Both the position numbers and the translations under genes were made by a program. Of a DNA stretch of 64,000 nucleotides, positions 25,656-33,947 are shown one piece after another. Source of the DNA: Rhizobium sp. P38BS-XIX (lineage in GTDB: Bacteria > Pseudomonadota > Alphaproteobacteria > Rhizobiales > Rhizobiaceae); NCBI RefSeq assembly GCF_012641435.1, contig NZ_JABAIJ010000002.1, positions 1 to 64,000 on the forward strand. The letters run 5' to 3'. Numbering within the stretch: the first letter of the stretch is position 1; every line of letters starts with the position of its first letter. A model generated the notes under the pieces. It did not search any database and had not been told where the DNA came from. It was given only the letters and a program-made list of their open reading frames with translations.

Positions 25656-26174
25656 CTAAGGCAATATTATGGTTGAGTGTTCGGCGACATCGTTGTCAAT
25701 CCCGACGAGGAACGCTCTTACACCCGGCTGCTGCGTCTTGAGCCGGAAAATGATTTTCGCCGAAGCCGTCTCATCGGACCTGAAAACGTAACCTATGCGC
25801 CCGTTCTTTTGGACTGTCGTCTTCTGAGGGGGATCGATGCCGTCCACGGAGAAGGTCTCCAGGAACCTCGAATCGACGTACACAGTCTGATCCACGACAG
25901 ATGCGCCGAGCGTCACCCGCATTTCATCTGGAGCATTCCAACGTGAGATAGCCGGGATTTCGATGTCTCCGCCGGATGACGCCACCGCTTTCATCGAGAA
26001 GATACCGCCTCGACCTAGCAACCCCAGCAGACAGGCGAGCAGGATCAACGCGAAGACGAGCCACGCCACCCGTTGCACGGCCCAGAAAGCGCGCTGAAAG
26101 GCGCGTTGATCTCCGACGCCTTCCGGAAGTGTGGGCCTACACCTCGGTTTCGAGATATCCATCCGATCGGGCAT
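25656..26174 (-). CDS. Membrane-anchored hypothetical protein of the yidB operon
   Basis: The 172-residue protein has one membrane segment near residue 40 (VAWLVFALILLACLLGLLG). A periplasmic-side beta-rich domain follows (GDIEIPAISRWNAPDEMRVTLG, VYVDSRFLETFSVDGI). It recalls DUF421-associated proteins that I remember next to YetF genes. The start at MPDRMDIS is five bases past the yidB stop and the next gene begins two bases after its stop. It is thus the middle gene of a tight three-gene operon. Confidence 0.7.
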   Translation of the reverse strand: MPDRMDISKPRCRPTLPEGVGDQRAFQRAFWAVQRVAWLVFALILLACLLGLLGRGGIFSMKAVASSGGDIEIPAISRWNAPDEMRVTLGASVVDQTVYVDSRFLETFSVDGIDPPQKTTVQKNGRIGYVFRSDETASAKIIFRLKTQQPGVRAFLVGIDNDVAEHSTIILP

Positions 26175-26178
26175 GGCA

Positions 26179-26724
26179 TCACGCCGTCGATGTCTGACCT
26201 GCCCTCGATGTCCCGCCAGCGGAATTGGCAACTCCGTCCTCCGCCTCGGGGACCCGACCGTCGGGAGTGAGGTCATCGACCGCCTTCGGGAGATCGCGAC
26301 TGAGACGGTCTACGATCTCCTGTTGCGACAATCCCGTCTTCGAGGCGAGTTCATTCAGAATCCCTGGACCGAGGGCCTCGGAAAGCTGGCTGCCATCGAT
26401 CTCAGTATTCGGCCCGGTCTTCACCCAGGACTCGGCCTTATCCGAATGGCCGTTTTGCTGGAAGGTTTTGAGAAGGTCCGCGAGACCGTCACTCAGGATT
26501 CCGCCGGTCGATAGCCCGCCCAGAAGATCGCCGAAGCCGCTCGAACTGGCGAATAGGCCGCCCAAGCCGCCGTTCTGCTGGCCGCGATCACCTTCCTCAG
26601 CGGAGGATCCACCGCCATGCTGTGAGCTTTGGATCTGGCGAAGCAGCTCGCCGATCTTATCACGGTTCTGATAGCCAGCGACGGCGAGCACGCCTAACAG
26701 GGCCTTCAATGGTCCGCTCATCAT
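26179..26724 (-). CDS. YidB-like (DUF937) protein
   Basis: GGAAGGAGATAAGACA precedes the ATG at 26724. The 181-residue protein has the YidB pattern: a glycine-rich middle (GLGGLFASSSGFGDLLGGLS), then the conserved NGHSDKAESWVKTGPN and the C-terminal SEALGPGILNELASKTGLS with LSRDLPKAVD. YidB is a cytoplasmic protein of uncertain role induced in stress. It is first of the operon with the membrane protein and DUF421 gene. Confidence 0.88.
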   Translation of the reverse strand: MMSGPLKALLGVLAVAGYQNRDKIGELLRQIQSSQHGGGSSAEEGDRGQQNGGLGGLFASSSGFGDLLGGLSTGGILSDGLADLLKTFQQNGHSDKAESWVKTGPNTEIDGSQLSEALGPGILNELASKTGLSQQEIVDRLSRDLPKAVDDLTPDGRVPEAEDGVANSAGGTSRAGQTSTA

Positions 26725-26748
26725 TGTCTTATCTCCTTCCAATACGAA

Positions 26749-26776
26749 GCGGCACGTGCCTGTCGGTGCGTGCCGC
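26749..26776 (-). terminator. Hairpin between the DUF892 and yidB genes
   Basis: GCGGCACG and CGTGCCGC form an eight-base stem with a 12-base loop. There is no T-run, so this may be an attenuator or part of a Rho-dependent end, not a classical terminator. Confidence 0.35.
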
Positions 26777-26799
26777 AGAATTTGGTCCTCTTTCGTCGG

Positions 26800-27315
26800 T
26801 CAGGCGGCCTTCGAGCCTTTGCCCTTTGCATTTGCCTGAGCTTTCGCGAGCTCCGTGAGCTTTGCGTCGGTTGCCTTTTCCTCCTCGAGGTTGGCCTGCA
26901 GCAATGGAACCGCGTCCTTCAAGCCGAGCTGGCCCGCCCAAGCGATCAACGTGCCGTAGCGGGCGATCTCGTAGTGCTCGACCGCCTGCGCTGAAGAAAT
27001 CAGGCCAGCGTCGAGAGCTGGCGAGTCCTTGAACTCTTCCATGATCTCCTCGCCTTCGGCGATGATCCCCTGGATCGCCTCGCAGGTCTTGCCGCGGGCT
27101 GCCTTGCCAAGAACTTCAAACACCTGTTCGAGGCGTTCGACCTGGCCCTGGGTCTCGTCGCGATGCTGAAGGAATCCTGCCTTGCCCTCTTCGGATTGAG
27201 CGGCGCGCGCCATCTTGGGAAGGGCCTTCAGGATCTGCTTCTCGGCGAAATAGATATCCTTGAGCGTATCCAGAAATAGGTCGTCGAGTGTTTTCGGGGA
27301 AGTGGTTGCCATCAT
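26800..27315 (-). CDS. DUF892 ferritin-like protein (YciE/YciF family)
   Basis: The 171-residue protein is a four-helix bundle of the YciE/YciF type. The N-terminal signature TLDDLFLDTLKDIYFAEKQI, a second-helix Glu/His set (FLQHRDETQGQVERLEQVF) and AVEHYEIARYGTLIAWA provide the di-iron ligands. It is cytosolic and stress-inducible in other bacteria; oxygen or metal protection is inferred. TTAGGAGGAT precedes the ATG. An EcfG-like promoter lies 80 bases upstream on this strand. Confidence 0.92.
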   Translation of the reverse strand: MMATTSPKTLDDLFLDTLKDIYFAEKQILKALPKMARAAQSEEGKAGFLQHRDETQGQVERLEQVFEVLGKAARGKTCEAIQGIIAEGEEIMEEFKDSPALDAGLISSAQAVEHYEIARYGTLIAWAGQLGLKDAVPLLQANLEEEKATDAKLTELAKAQANAKGKGSKAA

Positions 27316-27395
27316 ATCCTCCTAAGGTTGGCCGGCCCGCTGGCCCTGATGGCCGGATAATGCCGTCACCACCGGTTCCAGGAGACCGAAGACCG

Positions 27396-27420
27396 AATGC
27401 GCCGACATACGTTTTGTTCC
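27396..27420 (-). promoter_or_regulatory. EcfG-like promoter GGAAC-N16-CATT
   Basis: It points at the DUF892 gene and fits the loose consensus GGAAC-N18-TT. It is divergent from the site at 27437-27461. Confidence 0.4.
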
Positions 27421-27436
27421 GGTCCGCTACCGGACA

Positions 27437-27461
27437 GGAACTTATGGCGTCCAACAGCTTT
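27437..27461 (+). promoter_or_regulatory. EcfG-like promoter GGAAC-N16-CTTT
   Basis: It lies 25 bases before the gene at 27487 and fits GGAAC-N18-TT. With the reverse-strand site it forms a divergent stress promoter pair. Confidence 0.4.
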
Positions 27462-27486
27462 GGATGGGCAGAGCAAGGAGGCACCC

Positions 27487-27771
27487 ATGCAGCTCATGAA
27501 CATCGAAGTCGACCGTGCGGTCAATGGAATGGTCGCCGTGGAATTCCAGGGAGAAGGGGGTGAGGTCGTTGCCGTAAAAATAGCTGCGACCGCGGTCGAT
27601 GACGCCACCGCCATCGACCGCGCAAAGGCCATCATGGTCCAACTCGCAACGTTCGGCGATTTTGATCCAGCACAAGGCGAGCGCTTGAGAGATGGCGCGG
27701 TAGTCTTTGAAACAAGCACGGTACGTCCTGTTGTTTCGACCTTCGGCGACGCACCTTCTTCGGCCGTCTGA
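27487..27771 (+). CDS. Hypothetical protein (94 aa)
   Basis: CAAGGAGGCACCC precedes the ATG. The 94-residue acidic protein has a strand-rich first half (VEFQGEGGEVVAVKIAATAV), a helix (DDATAIDRAKAIMVQLATFG) and a polar C-terminus. It has no signal peptide or cysteine. I do not recognise the family. The cysteine hydrolase gene begins five bases after its stop, so the two form an operon under the stress promoter. Confidence 0.65.
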   Translation: MQLMNIEVDRAVNGMVAVEFQGEGGEVVAVKIAATAVDDATAIDRAKAIMVQLATFGDFDPAQGERLRDGAVVFETSTVRPVVSTFGDAPSSAV

Positions 27772-27776
27772 GCTCG

Positions 27777-28352
27777 ATGTTGAACAATTGGGCCCACCTT
27801 TGCATCGATATGCAGTCGATGTTCGCGGAACAGACGCCTTGGCACGTGCCGTGGATGGCGAGCATATCCCCCGCAGTGGTGGAAGTCGCCGCCTGCTACC
27901 CGCAAAGGACGATCTTTACGCGGTTCGTGCCGCCGGCGGCTGCCGATAAGGCGACGGGCATGTGGAAGAACTACTATCGAAAGTGGGGGGCAATGACCCT
28001 TGAACGGATCGACCGTCGGCTTGTTGACGTCGTTCCGGAGTTAGCACGGTTTGTGCCGCCAGCGCGAACATTTGACAAGATGACTTACTCGCCATGGACA
28101 GACGGACGGCTGCATCGGACACTTCAAGAGGAGGGCATTCAAACGCTGGTGGTGACCGGGGGCGAGACCGATGTCTGCGTTCTCGCAGCCGTTCTCGGAG
28201 CGATCGATCTCGGTTACGGGGTGAAGGTCCTGAGCAACGCTGTGTGCAGCGGAGCCGACGAAACGCACGACGCGACCCTGCTCCTCCTCGCCGACCGGTT
28301 TTCTGTGCAGGTGGACGTGCTCACCAGCGAAGAATTCCTGCACCAGCTCTAG
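27777..28352 (+). CDS. Isochorismatase-family cysteine hydrolase
   Basis: The 191-residue enzyme has the family triad: Asp in CIDMQSMF near residue 11, Lys in FDKMTYSPW, and nucleophile Cys in GGETDVCVLAAVLGAIDLG, preceded by a cis-peptide-type VTGGETD. Family members hydrolyse amides such as nicotinamide, ureidoacrylate or N-carbamoylsarcosine; the specific substrate cannot be read from sequence. It is cytoplasmic. The ribosome site is modest (GAGCTCG), consistent with coupling to the preceding gene. Confidence 0.88.
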   Translation: MLNNWAHLCIDMQSMFAEQTPWHVPWMASISPAVVEVAACYPQRTIFTRFVPPAAADKATGMWKNYYRKWGAMTLERIDRRLVDVVPELARFVPPARTFDKMTYSPWTDGRLHRTLQEEGIQTLVVTGGETDVCVLAAVLGAIDLGYGVKVLSNAVCSGADETHDATLLLLADRFSVQVDVLTSEEFLHQL

Positions 28353-28411
28353 CCGCATCACATACCGCCGTCCGTCTCTTTGCCGCAGACCGCGAACCCC
28401 TTGAAACCGAT

Positions 28412-29689
28412 TCAGTCCTTGGCCGCGGCCACGATTGGCTTCACTTTCTCGACGCCGCGCCTACGGTCGATCCAGCGCATGACGGGGGTCACCGCTATGC
28501 CATGGAGAACGATGGAAGCCAGGATGATTGTGAGCACCGTCGCCCAGACGGTTTCGATACCCTCAAATTTCGTCTTTCCGGATGCGTAGGCGAGGTAATA
28601 GATCGATCCCAGCCCGCGAATACCGAATACCGACACGACTAGCTTCTCCGTACGAGGATGACGACAGCCGGTAAGGCTGATCCATCCCGCCAGCGGTCTT
28701 ACGATCCCGAGCGTGATGGCGGCAACGCCGGCAACGCGCCAGTCGACATGTTGAAGCAGATACCCTTCTGCGACGATCGACCCGAAGCAGACGAGAAGCA
28801 CCATCATCAGCATACGCTCGATCTGCTCACCAAAGTCGTGCAGCTCTCCGTGAAAGCGACTACGGCGCTCGACATTGCGAAGCGTCAGGGCGGTGACAAA
28901 GACCGCCACAAAACCAAAGCCGTGAACGAGTTCGGTGAGGGCGTAAGCGACGCAGGTGAATCCAAGCGCTGCCAGTCCGTCGCCCGTTCTGGCGATCCGC
29001 CCGCTTTCCGGGATCTTGAATGTCAGGTATCCGAGTGCACACCCCACAAGCCAGCCCATCCCGACGCCGGCGGCCAGCTTCCAGACGACGTCGAAGATCA
29101 GCCAACGGCCGACCCAGTTCATTTCACCAGCCGCGCCTCCTGTCATGGCAATGGCCGCCAGGACGAATGGAAAACTAAGCCCATCGTTCAGACCTGCTTC
29201 CGAGGTCAGCGCGAAGCGAATGTCATCCTCTTCCCCGCTCTGTGGTGGTCCGACCTGCACGTCCGCCGCCAGCACCGGATCAGTTGGTGCGAGTGCGGCG
29301 CCAAGCAGAAGCGCGGATGCCGCACCGAGGCCGAGGAAGCTCCAGCCGAGGAAGGCGATCGCAGCGATCGAGAGAGGCATGGCGATGCCCAGCAGTCTCC
29401 AAGCAATTATCCATCTCGTCCACCCGAGCGGCCGATCGATCTTCAGGCCCGCCCCCATCAAGGCGACGATGACGACGAATTCTGTGAGGTGCTCGGCCCA
29501 TCTCGTATTTTCGAGCGGATTGAACCGAGGAAGCGGCGTGAAAGGCGACCACGCAAGCAGCATTCCAATCGCGATGCAGCAGATCGGCAGAGACAACGGC
29601 ATCCGCTTCAAGACCAGTGGAAGCCATGTCGTCAGTAGGACGATCGCCCCGAAGATGAAGAGCGTGACGACATAGCTGTTCAATGGCAC
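28412..29689 (-). CDS. Na+/H+ (cation:proton) antiporter, CPA1 type
   Basis: The 425-residue inner-membrane protein has about 12 predicted helices. It contains the ion-binding motif GAALAPTDPVLAADV (Thr-Asp-Pro) near residues 130-145. SEAGLNDGLSFPF and FGIRGLGSIYYLAYA are NhaP/CPA1 hallmarks. It exchanges external protons for internal Na+ or K+, protecting against salt and alkali. GCGGGAGAC precedes the ATG. A strict EcfG-type promoter lies 237 bases upstream, with a possible 39-codon leader frame between. Confidence 0.92.
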   Translation of the reverse strand: MPLNSYVVTLFIFGAIVLLTTWLPLVLKRMPLSLPICCIAIGMLLAWSPFTPLPRFNPLENTRWAEHLTEFVVIVALMGAGLKIDRPLGWTRWIIAWRLLGIAMPLSIAAIAFLGWSFLGLGAASALLLGAALAPTDPVLAADVQVGPPQSGEEDDIRFALTSEAGLNDGLSFPFVLAAIAMTGGAAGEMNWVGRWLIFDVVWKLAAGVGMGWLVGCALGYLTFKIPESGRIARTGDGLAALGFTCVAYALTELVHGFGFVAVFVTALTLRNVERRSRFHGELHDFGEQIERMLMMVLLVCFGSIVAEGYLLQHVDWRVAGVAAITLGIVRPLAGWISLTGCRHPRTEKLVVSVFGIRGLGSIYYLAYASGKTKFEGIETVWATVLTIILASIVLHGIAVTPVMRWIDRRRGVEKVKPIVAAAKD

Positions 29690-29707
29690 ATGTCTCCCGC
29701 GGTGATT

Positions 29708-29827
29708 TCAGGCCGCTTCCTCCACCTGCCATCTTTCACGGGCCGCACCGCCAGTGTCGCAAAGCGCACGCACCGCGGTCTCGATCCTTTGACAGCTTTT
29801 ATCCTTCCCGTTGGAGGCATTGTTCAT
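29708..29827 (-). CDS. Possible 39-residue peptide upstream of the antiporter
   Basis: An ATG-started frame encodes a charged, helix-prone peptide (SCQRIETAVRALCDTGGAA, then RERWQVEEAA). It lies between a strict EcfG-like promoter and the antiporter start. The AAGGTG upstream is too close to the ATG to be ideal. The remaining interval to 30151 shows no other gene. Confidence 0.3.
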   Translation of the reverse strand: MNNASNGKDKSCQRIETAVRALCDTGGAARERWQVEEAA

Positions 29828-29925
29828 TCACCTTGTGCAAGTGCTGGATTGCGCTCGCGGTGCCCAGTTCGGAACTGTGTCATGAGGTGCGGCCATCGCA
29901 GCGCTTATTTCGACCGAGCAGGCTA

Positions 29926-29950
29926 AACGCTCAACGCCGTCAGCTGTTCC
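29926..29950 (-). promoter_or_regulatory. EcfG-type promoter GGAAC-N16-CGTT
   Basis: This is an exact strict-consensus match on the reverse strand. The first full gene downstream is the Na+/H+ antiporter, 237 bases away, leaving a long leader that may encode a small peptide. Confidence 0.55.
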
Positions 29951-30151
29951 TAAACGGCAATACAAGCCCGCCTAACGGTATCCCGCAGTATTCGCTGACT
30001 GTGGAGTTCTTATCCATGCGTGAATGCGGCAAAGAGCCATGTCAGAATACCAGGCCATGACGCGCTTTGGAAACTCGGTGAGCGGTCGCGTTCTGGAGGC
30101 AGCCTTGATCTCCTTCGGCAGTCCGCTACGTGCTCTGCAGGAGGATCCCGC

Positions 30152-30385
30152 ATGCCAACTCATGACGCAAATATCCGCGTGCTCTCACAAGCCGTTCAAG
30201 CTTGGTATCGTTACTACGATGTGGAGCCGGACGAAACGGCATCTCACGCCCTGTGTTTAGCGGCCATTGAATTCTACAATGACGGCTACCGCACGCTTGA
30301 CGACCTTTCCACGGTGCTCATTGGCACCTACGTCGGCAAGTGGTCGACACGGGTCAACGCTCCAACCTCCATCAGCGTACACTAG
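30152..30385 (+). CDS. Hypothetical protein (77 aa)
   Basis: CAGGAGGATCCCGC precedes the ATG. The 77-residue protein looks like a small helical bundle (VLSQAVQAWYRYYDVEP, then SHALCLAAIEFYNDGYRT, LDDLSTVLIGTYVG). The last residues are polar. I recall similar unnamed rhizobial proteins without function. It precedes the iron permease-family gene by 74 bases, in which that gene's own EcfG promoter sits. Confidence 0.65.
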   Translation: MPTHDANIRVLSQAVQAWYRYYDVEPDETASHALCLAAIEFYNDGYRTLDDLSTVLIGTYVGKWSTRVNAPTSISVH

Positions 30386-30406
30386 CGGACCGAACACTGC
30401 TCTGCA

Positions 30407-30432
30407 GGAACCCTCCAAGTCATGGCTGCGTT
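30407..30432 (+). promoter_or_regulatory. EcfG-type promoter GGAAC-N17-CGTT
   Basis: An exact strict-consensus match lies 27 bases before the low-affinity iron permease-family gene at 30460. Confidence 0.7.
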
Positions 30433-30459
30433 ATCAGTCGCCGGACGAGGTGAGGAACC

Positions 30460-30852
30460 ATGAGCAAGAATACATCAAACTTTTTTTCCAAATTTGCGAC
30501 GTCAGTAGCGGATCTTTCGGGCAAGCCAGCGACTTTCGTCATTGCCGTGGTTCTCGTTGTCGCGTGGGCGGTATCTGGTCCATTCTTCGGATACAGCGAG
30601 ACTTGGCAGCTGGTCATCAACACGAGCACCACGATCGTCACCTTCCTGATGGTCTTCGTTCTGCAAAATTCGCAAAATCGTGATGGTAAGGCCCTTCAGG
30701 CCAAGCTTGACGAGTTGATCCTGACTTCGCAGGCCCAAAATAAGTTCGTGGGCATCGAAAAGCTGGACGAGCAGCAGTTGCGTGAAATGAGCCGAAAGCT
30801 CGCCGAGAAAGCCGAGTGCATCGAGGACGTTGCGGATCAGAAGGCGAGTTAG
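30460..30852 (+). CDS. Low-affinity iron permease family protein
   Basis: The 130-residue protein matches the bacterial members of the Fet4-type family. Two membrane helices (TFVIAVVLVVAWAVSGPFFG and a second one starting INTSTTIVTFLMVFVLQNSQ) are followed by the conserved QNRDGKALQAKLDELI soluble helix. Despite the name, iron transport is unproven for these short proteins. GAGGTGAGGAACC precedes the ATG. A strict EcfG-type promoter drives it. It converges with a second member of the same family, overlapping it by four bases. Confidence 0.88.
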   Translation: MSKNTSNFFSKFATSVADLSGKPATFVIAVVLVVAWAVSGPFFGYSETWQLVINTSTTIVTFLMVFVLQNSQNRDGKALQAKLDELILTSQAQNKFVGIEKLDEQQLREMSRKLAEKAECIEDVADQKAS

Positions 30853-31214
30853 AGCCCGCCATCCAGTCCCGCAGATCGGTTTCCTGCCAGTCGTACGATA
30901 TCATTCGCTTCCATCCGCTCGACCCCAATCATGTGATTGCCGGTGTCACTGGAGCGAATGAGGTTATCGATTTTCACTTGAAGCGCGGCCATGTCACGAT
31001 TTTGCGAATGCTGCATGATCAGAAGCATGAACAGGGCGCCGGCGGTTCCAAACATGTTCGTCAGAAAAAACCATTCGATCGGTAATCGCGCCATAATTCC
31101 TGCTGCGCACCAGATGATGACAAGCCCGACTGCAGCCACGAGAACAACTTTGCCTCCCGCAAACCTGACCGTGGCTTCAGATATGGACAGAAAGCGAGCG
31201 CGACCTTCCTTCAT
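30849..31214 (-). CDS. Second low-affinity iron permease family protein
   Basis: The 121-residue paralogue has the same layout: GGKVVLVAAVGLVIIWCAAG as first helix, FGTAGALFMLLIMQHSQ as second, and QNRDMAALQVKIDNLI afterward. The convergent arrangement with the 30460 gene and low nucleotide similarity argue against a recent duplication. No EcfG site was seen upstream. The ribosome site is weak (GAAAGCGAAGGC). Confidence 0.82.
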   Translation of the reverse strand: MKEGRARFLSISEATVRFAGGKVVLVAAVGLVIIWCAAGIMARLPIEWFFLTNMFGTAGALFMLLIMQHSQNRDMAALQVKIDNLIRSSDTGNHMIGVERMEANDIVRLAGNRSAGLDGGL

Positions 31215-31253
31215 GGATTTAGCCTTCGCTTTCTGTCCTTGTCGATCGTCATG

Positions 31254-32111
31254 TTACAGAATTGGCTCGCCGCCGGTGACGGCGATCGTCGCACCCGAGA
31301 CGTAGCTCGAAAGCGGGTCGGCCAACATCACGTAAGCGGTTGCAAGCTCGGCCGGCTGTCCGGGACGTTTCATCGGAACCTGCTTTCCAAAGTTCCTGAC
31401 GTTCTCGTCCGGCATGGTCGACGGAATGAGCGGTGTCCAGATCGGACCGGGCGCGACAGCATTCACCCGTATTTCCTTTTCCGCCAGCATCTGCGCGAGA
31501 CCTGCGGTAAAATTCTGTATCGCGCCCTTCGTCGTTGCGTATGCGAGCAGATGCGGCGAAGGCGCGTCGGCGTTGATCGATGCCGTGTTGATGATCGAAG
31601 CCCCCGGCTTCATGTGCTTCACCGCCGCCTTCGTCAGATAGAACATCGCATGAATGTTCGTCTGGAAGGTGATTTCCCATTCCTCGTCCGAGATCTCGCC
31701 GATATCGCTGAAGCTTGCCTGGTGGGCGGCGTTGTTGACGAGTATGTCAAGTCCACCCAGTTTCGAAACTGCCGTGTCAATGATCTGTCGGCAGTGGTCG
31801 GCTGTTTGGATGTTACCAGGAAACAGAACGGCTTTGCGGCCCGCCTTTTCGATCCAGGACCTGGTCTCTTCAGCATCATCGTGTTCATCGAGATAGGATA
31901 TGAGAACGTCTGCGCCTTCGCGGGCATAGGCGATTGCGATGGCCCGACCGATGCCGCTGTCACCACCGGTGATAACGGCCTTCTTGCCCGTTAGGCGTCC
32001 GGCCCCCTTGTAGCTTTGCTCACCGTGGTCGGGACGGGGATTCATCTTGTCGGTCTTGCCAGGCATCGTCTGTTTTGGGGTATCAAAAGGCGGTTTTGGA
32101 TATTCGGTCAT
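31254..32111 (-). CDS. SDR family oxidoreductase (YghA-like)
   Basis: The 285-residue protein has the 40-residue N-terminal extension typical of this SDR group (YPKPPFDTPKQTMPG, PDHGEQSYKGAGRL). It continues with AVITGGDSGIGRAIAIAYA, NNAAHQ, a Ser and YATTKG (catalytic Tyr-X3-Lys), then PGPIWTPLIPS. These enzymes reduce aldehydes or ketones with NADPH and are frequently part of general stress regulons. It lies 34 bases after the DJ-1/PfpI gene on the same strand, probably cotranscribed from the promoter at 32759. Confidence 0.9.
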   Translation of the reverse strand: MTEYPKPPFDTPKQTMPGKTDKMNPRPDHGEQSYKGAGRLTGKKAVITGGDSGIGRAIAIAYAREGADVLISYLDEHDDAEETRSWIEKAGRKAVLFPGNIQTADHCRQIIDTAVSKLGGLDILVNNAAHQASFSDIGEISDEEWEITFQTNIHAMFYLTKAAVKHMKPGASIINTASINADAPSPHLLAYATTKGAIQNFTAGLAQMLAEKEIRVNAVAPGPIWTPLIPSTMPDENVRNFGKQVPMKRPGQPAELATAYVMLADPLSSYVSGATIAVTGGEPIL

Positions 32112-32145
32112 AGGATCGATCCCTTCCTGTTTCGCCGACGATCAG

Positions 32146-32715
32146 TCAGGCGTTGCGCGCCTGAGCCGGATGGCGACCTTCAGCGAACTCCTCAACAATC
32201 TTCGCGCAGAAGGCCGGGAGGTCTTTCGGGTTTCGGCTCGTCACGAGCCCTTTGTCTGTCACCACTTCCTGGTCCACCCATGTGCCACCAGCGTTTCGAA
32301 CGTCGGTAGCGACGGTCGGGTATGAGGTGAGCGTACGGCCCTTCACCACTCCGGCTTCGACCAAAAGCCATGGGCCATGGCAAATGACGCCGACGGGCTT
32401 CGCCTGCTGAAAAAATTCCTTCACCAAGGCCACCACTTTCCGGTCGCCGCGGAGCTTGTCCGCACCGACCGTTCCACCAGGTATGACCAAACCGTCGAAA
32501 TCGCTTGCAGAGACTTCGGACACCTTTTTGTCGACCTTATACTTGCCGCCTGGATCAAGATCGCCATTGACCGCCTGAGCTTCTCCAGCCTCGAGGCCGA
32601 CAACGACCACCGCCGCGCCCGCCTTTTCGACCGCCTGCTTCGGCTGAACGAATTCGGGTTCCTCCGTTCCCCGGGGAGCGATGAGGATGGCGATTCTCTT
32701 TCCTGACAAGGACAT
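32146..32715 (-). CDS. DJ-1/PfpI family protein
   Basis: The start at 32715 has CGGAGAAAAGC upstream; longer frames lack one. The 189-residue protein shows the glutamine-amidotransferase-like fold: IAILIAPRGTEEPEF (conserved Glu), VIPGGTVGADKL and the nucleophile elbow VICHGPWLLVEAG with Cys-His. Members act as glyoxalases, deglycases or chaperones; PfpI/YhbO-like proteins protect against stress. It is the first gene of an operon with the SDR gene at 31254. Confidence 0.9.
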   Translation of the reverse strand: MSLSGKRIAILIAPRGTEEPEFVQPKQAVEKAGAAVVVVGLEAGEAQAVNGDLDPGGKYKVDKKVSEVSASDFDGLVIPGGTVGADKLRGDRKVVALVKEFFQQAKPVGVICHGPWLLVEAGVVKGRTLTSYPTVATDVRNAGGTWVDQEVVTDKGLVTSRNPKDLPAFCAKIVEEFAEGRHPAQARNA

Positions 32716-32758
32716 GCTTTTCTCCGTTCGACATGAATCTGTGTGGGTAACCCTGTCC

Positions 32759-32784
32759 AAAGCTCCAAGAACATCCAAAGTTCC
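32759..32784 (-). promoter_or_regulatory. EcfG-like promoter GGAAC-N17-CTTT
   Basis: It fits GGAAC-N19-TT and lies 44 bases before the DJ-1/PfpI gene on the reverse strand. Confidence 0.4.
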
Positions 32785-33253
32785 ATCCGGTGTGCCTTGA
32801 TCGTCAGCGACCGGCCCTTTGGTCGCAGGCCGGGATTTAGAAAACACCATCGGGTTCATGGCGCAGATCGTAGGGTGGCCGAGCTGCGCCATGTCTGTGG
32901 ACCACAAATTGCCATCGCGTCGATGTTATGACGCCACGCTTTCCACTCAGCTCTTTCCTCTTTTGGAACCTCCGCTTGGAACGGCAGATCGAGAGCGTGC
33001 CGGCCGTCAGATCTCTCCAGGTGAAGTTTTGATGGGTTCGCTATTCAAGTCGTGTCGGGAGCTTCGCATTCCGTGCGTGCTTTTTGGCGCGCGATATAGC
33101 TGAACCGGCTCGATTGAAGACAATCAAAGATCATACGTTCGCGCCATGTCGTTTCGACATGGATCATCAGTTGGCGCGCAGGCTCGCACCGACCTGTCTT
33201 GATGCCATCTCGATATGGAAAAACTGCGCCGAAAGGTGCCGGCTATGGGCAGC
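32785..33253. other. Gene-poor interval
   Basis: No credible gene or repeat was found. It separates the promoter of the DJ-1/PfpI operon from the terminator of the glycine-zipper gene, which faces the same way. Confidence 0.45.
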
Positions 33254-33287
33254 AAAAAAGCCCCGCAGAAGCAACTTGCGAGGCTTT
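33254..33287 (-). terminator. Rho-independent terminator of the glycine-zipper stress gene
   Basis: In the reverse direction an 11-base stem (AAAGCCTCGCA pairing with TGCGGGGCTTT, one G-U pair) is followed by a T-run. It lies 24 bases after the stop at 33311. Confidence 0.8.
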
Positions 33288-33310
33288 CCGATGCTTTGGG
33301 TTTCAGCGAA

Positions 33311-33925
33311 TTACAGCCGATTGACGCGGTAGCGGTCGCGCTCGGCGGCAATCTGATCGCTGGTGTAGGGATCCGCCGTCTCGTCAAACCGCGTCCAGCC
33401 CTGTTCCGCATATCGCGCGCGACGGTCTGCGACGTTCACCCGCGGCGAGCTGTTGAGAATGGCTTCGGCCGATACGCGGCGGTCATCCTCCACACGTGCA
33501 GTGACGACGGAGCCGCCGCGACGAATGCTCTCGGCGTAGAAGTTCGCGTCTTCTTCCGGAACGCCGGATTCGATCATGGCGCCGACGATTCCGCCAACGG
33601 CACCGCCCGCGACGGCACCTGCGACCGCACCAGCGGCGGTGGCCGCAAGCCAGCCCGCCGCAACGACCGGGCCGACGCCAGGAATAGCCAGCATACCGAG
33701 GCCGGTCAGCAGGCCACCGGCACCGCCGGCGACAGCGCCGATACCGGCACCGGTACCCGCACCCTCACCTGCCCGATTGCCCTGCCCTTCGGCATCGACG
33801 TCGCCGTTCGCCTTGTTGGTGACGATGCTGATATCGTCCGACGGGACGCCGGCATCTTCGAGTGCTTTCACGGCCGCCTTGGCGTCGTCGTAGCTATCGT
33901 AAAGTCCTGTGATCGTGGTCTTCAT
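33311..33925 (-). CDS. General stress protein with YflT-type N-terminus and glycine-zipper membrane segment
   Basis: ACGGAGGAATATCC precedes the ATG at 33925. The 204-residue protein begins with an YflT/GS17M-like alpha-beta domain (YDSYDDAKAAVKALEDAGVP, DDISIVTNK). A long glycine and alanine-rich zipper follows (AVAGGAGGLLTGLGMLAIPG, AGAVAGGAVGGIVGAMIE) and then the repeated-type ending EEDANFYAESIRRGGSVVTA. Such proteins probably associate with membranes. It is second in an operon with the secreted PepSY-like gene. Confidence 0.85.
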   Translation of the reverse strand: MKTTITGLYDSYDDAKAAVKALEDAGVPSDDISIVTNKANGDVDAEGQGNRAGEGAGTGAGIGAVAGGAGGLLTGLGMLAIPGVGPVVAAGWLAATAAGAVAGAVAGGAVGGIVGAMIESGVPEEDANFYAESIRRGGSVVTARVEDDRRVSAEAILNSSPRVNVADRRARYAEQGWTRFDETADPYTSDQIAAERDRYRVNRL

Positions 33926-33947
33926 GGATATTCCTCCGTGATCGTTT

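Noticed and set aside
28658..29638. 326-codon forward frame opposite the Na+/H+ antiporter
   Set aside because: Overlaps a clear membrane protein on the other strand; charged, proline-rich composition typical of antisense frames.
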